From Candidatus Krumholzibacteriota bacterium (GTDB lineage: Bacteria > Krumholzibacteriota > Krumholzibacteriia > Krumholzibacteriales > Krumholzibacteriaceae): a stretch of 6,490 nt of DNA. How positions within the stretch are numbered: position 1 is the first letter of the stretch; every line of letters starts with the position of its first letter. Where the stretch lies: NCBI GenBank assembly GCA_030630165.1, contig DAOVNN010000168.1, forward strand, positions 1 to 6,490, given 5' to 3'. Under the pieces are notes generated by a model that saw only the letters and a program-made list of their open reading frames with translations, made no database searches and had not been told where the DNA came from. Of the stretch, positions 4,802 through 6,490 are shown in pieces. The position numbers and the translations under genes are program-made.

Positions 4802-6490
4802 TTAATTGACTATCGCGAATTTTTTCTTCGTCTCCACCGTCGTGCCGCCGGATCTGACGACTATACGGCAGAGGTAGACACCCGACGCATAGCCGGTCAT
4901 CTTCACGGCGAACTCGGCCTGTCCCCCGGACAGCGGCATCGACCGCTCGAGGATCCTCTCCCCTTCGAGAGTCAATATGTCGAGTTTCGCCTCTCCTTCA
5001 TCGGGGGCGCTGAAATGAAATGCCACCCTGTCTCCGTTCGAGGGGTTGGGATATATAATGAGATTCTCTTCGAGGTCGGCCCACTGCGGCTGCTCGGTCT
5101 CGAACCCGGCCGAGGGCTGGACCCAGGAGTCACGATCAGCGCCGCCGTAGACGGAAGGCCACGATGCCGGCATGCTGAACTCTCCGAACGGCGGCTGGTG
5201 CCATCTCGCCCTGCCGCTCTCCGGTCTCCACTCCCCGAATCCGCTTTCATCCGAGTTGAAGATCAGATCGATATATGAATAGTATCCGGATACTGTGAGA
5301 TCGAACGGCTCCGTCAATGTACCGGCTACTTTCCTCGGCCATCCGGGAACGAGATTTCCCGCGTGGTCGAAGATGTACATCATGCCAGCGTCGGTCCCGA
5401 CCAGGATCCACGCACCACTTGTATTCGACGCCGTCACAGGCGGCGCCGAGATCCTTACCTCGACCGGAAGCATGTAGACGCCATCATTGAGATCCCTCGG
5501 CCACCCGGTGACATTGGCGCCGGATGGATCGATCACGTATATGGTGCTTCCGTCGGTATAGACCAGATCGAGACGGCCGTCGCCGTTCATATCCTGGATC
5601 GCGGGAGGGTATGGGATCTCGCGTCCCTCGAATCTGTCACTTAACCTGCCTTCACTGCCATAGAGAAGGATCCTCCCCGTTGCGGCGGAGATTATCCATA
5701 TCTCTCTGCCGAAGTGGCCTGGAACGATATCTCCCCCGGCGAGGAACAGCTCCCCGGAAAAGTCGGACGATGAAAGTGTGACGCCTACCGGGAATGATAT
5801 ATGTGGGTGCAGTCCGTCTGATCTGATCAGGTATTTCATCAACCAGGCATACTCACACTCCTCGCGCGCAGGTTCGAAAACAACATAGACCGCTACCGCC
5901 TCATCGCTCATGTTTTTCTCGACTACAAGGTTACCTGCGACGCGTTGACAGGATTGCGGAGATACCGGTGTCCCAACGTCAAGTCCGTTCGTACCTATCA
6001 GGTGGATCTGTCCTGTCTTTTCAGCGGCAACCACATATTCGCCGTGCGAGGTACTGACCGGCACAGGGAAAGTAGCGAGCGTATCGAGCGTCACGGGCCA
6101 TGAGAGACATTCCGTCCAGTCGTCAACGCTCAGCGCGTGGATCGTCCCGTCGGTACCGGCGACTATCACGGCGCCTGATGTACTGCCGTTACATTCTGTG
6201 AATACATGTAGATGGGCCGCGGGAGTCAGAGCCGGTCCTCCGATGTCGAAGACCGGTGACGGATTGCCGGGTAACCAGCCCTTCCCCGTGTCATCGATGA
6301 TCAGTAAGTTATCCTGTCCTGTGAGCGGCAGCACCCCGAATCCAGCTGCCGAAACGCCCCCGGGGATCATCTTCGTCTCCATCCGCGACACACACCCCGC
6401 GCCGAAGGTCATCAGGGTGTCCCTGCCGGAGACGTTCTCCAGGCTGAGCCCGCTTCTCACCTGCCAGTTACTCCAGGCCGGAGGAAGGCC
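4802..6490 (-). CDS. Secreted beta-propeller/FG-GAP-like protein with C-terminal sorting domain (5' partial)
   Basis: The frame is open from the right edge to a TAA at 4804-4802, giving 562 visible residues. The GTG at 6460 is probably an internal valine, because the ten codons upstream of it are open and protein-like, so the true start and any signal peptide lie outside the window. Most of the protein resembles a propeller built from repeated short strands. A DxNxDGxxD calcium-type motif of FG-GAP/VCBS repeats is at 5593-5567. Two clear repeat units share a TD..(I/M)Y(V/I)(I/F)D..G...GWPR pattern, starting near 5557 and 5395. The last ~85 residues form a sorting-type domain: YPNP at about 5053-5042, amphipathic strands with a LEGERI turn, then SGVYLCRI and a Lys-rich end before FAIVN. 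Such domains (type IX secretion/FlgD-Ig-like) mark proteins exported across the outer membrane in FCB-group bacteria. It is the first visible operon gene, 16 bases before the next. The ligand or partner is unknown; the propeller fold is inferred. Confidence 0.85.
   Translation of the reverse strand, partial: GLPPAWSNWQVRSGLSLENVSGRDTLMTFGAGCVSRMETKMIPGGVSAAGFGVLPLTGQDNLLIIDDTGKGWLPGNPSPVFDIGGPALTPAAHLHVFTECNGSTSGAVIVAGTDGTIHALSVDDWTECLSWPVTLDTLATFPVPVSTSHGEYVVAAEKTGQIHLIGTNGLDVGTPVSPQSCQRVAGNLVVEKNMSDEAVAVYVVFEPAREECEYAWLMKYLIRSDGLHPHISFPVGVTLSSSDFSGELFLAGGDIVPGHFGREIWIISAATGRILLYGSEGRLSDRFEGREIPYPPAIQDMNGDGRLDLVYTDGSTIYVIDPSGANVTGWPRDLNDGVYMLPVEVRISAPPVTASNTSGAWILVGTDAGMMYIFDHAGNLVPGWPRKVAGTLTEPFDLTVSGYYSYIDLIFNSDESGFGEWRPESGRARWHQPPFGEFSMPASWPSVYGGADRDSWVQPSAGFETEQPQWADLEENLIIYPNPSNGDRVAFHFSAPDEGEAKLDILTLEGERILERSMPLSGGQAEFAVKMTGYASGVYLCRIVVRSGGTTVETKKKFAIVN

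Noticed and set aside
4466..5278. 270-codon plus-strand frame
   Set aside because: It overlaps the ends of two well-supported minus-strand genes, is in antisense register with the propeller gene, and has no recognisable domain.
6458..6460. GTG at 6460 as the start of the first gene
   Set aside because: The frame is open to the edge with plausible protein (GLPPAWSNWQ), there is no signal peptide after the GTG although the protein has an export domain, and no ribosome binding site is placed correctly.

Overview
All coding capacity in this window lies on the minus strand. It reads right to left as one compact, operon-like run of five genes with gaps or overlaps of 16, 10, 31 and -4 bases. Every product looks like a cell-envelope or exported protein. 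The four genes whose 5' ends are visible each begin with a signal peptide, and the fifth is cut off at the right edge but carries a C-terminal secretion/sorting-type domain. No tRNA, rRNA, CRISPR, insertion sequence, promoter or intrinsic terminator was recognised. The operon promoter must lie beyond the right edge and its end beyond the left edge.

The sequence is GC-rich with G/C-biased third codon positions. A YPNP-type C-terminal sorting domain, small envelope proteins with a PGxGxxY motif and a very large beta-rich outer-membrane-like protein together suggest a Gram-negative member of the FCB superphylum or a neighbouring uncultured lineage (for example Eisenbacteria, Krumholzibacteria, Latescibacteria or Zixibacteria). 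This rests on family resemblance only; no marker gene is present.

Layout in transcription order: (1) 6490-4802, a secreted beta-propeller/FG-GAP-like protein with a C-terminal sorting domain, missing its 5' end. (2) 4785-3892 and (3) 3881-3090, two diverged tandem paralogues, signal-peptide proteins with a PGxGxxY motif and a C-terminal Phe. (4) 3058-2138, a periplasmic or secreted six-bladed NHL-type propeller. (5) 2141 to beyond the left edge, a large beta-rich envelope protein.

The most unusual feature is in gene 5. Its reading frame is broken by one in-frame TAG at 1046-1044, after 365 codons. The same frame then stays open for all 347 remaining codons in the window, with the same codon character and a clearly protein-like sequence. 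No good start site lies after the TAG, and a perfect 7-bp inverted repeat starts three bases past it. This could be a nonsense mutation, a base-call error, or programmed amber readthrough/recoding. Another gene in the window ends normally at TAG, which argues against global reassignment.

A reasonable but unproven model is that the operon builds a surface or outer-membrane assembly: a large barrel-like protein, two small outer-membrane-associated paralogues, and two propeller proteins, one of them exported through a sorting signal.
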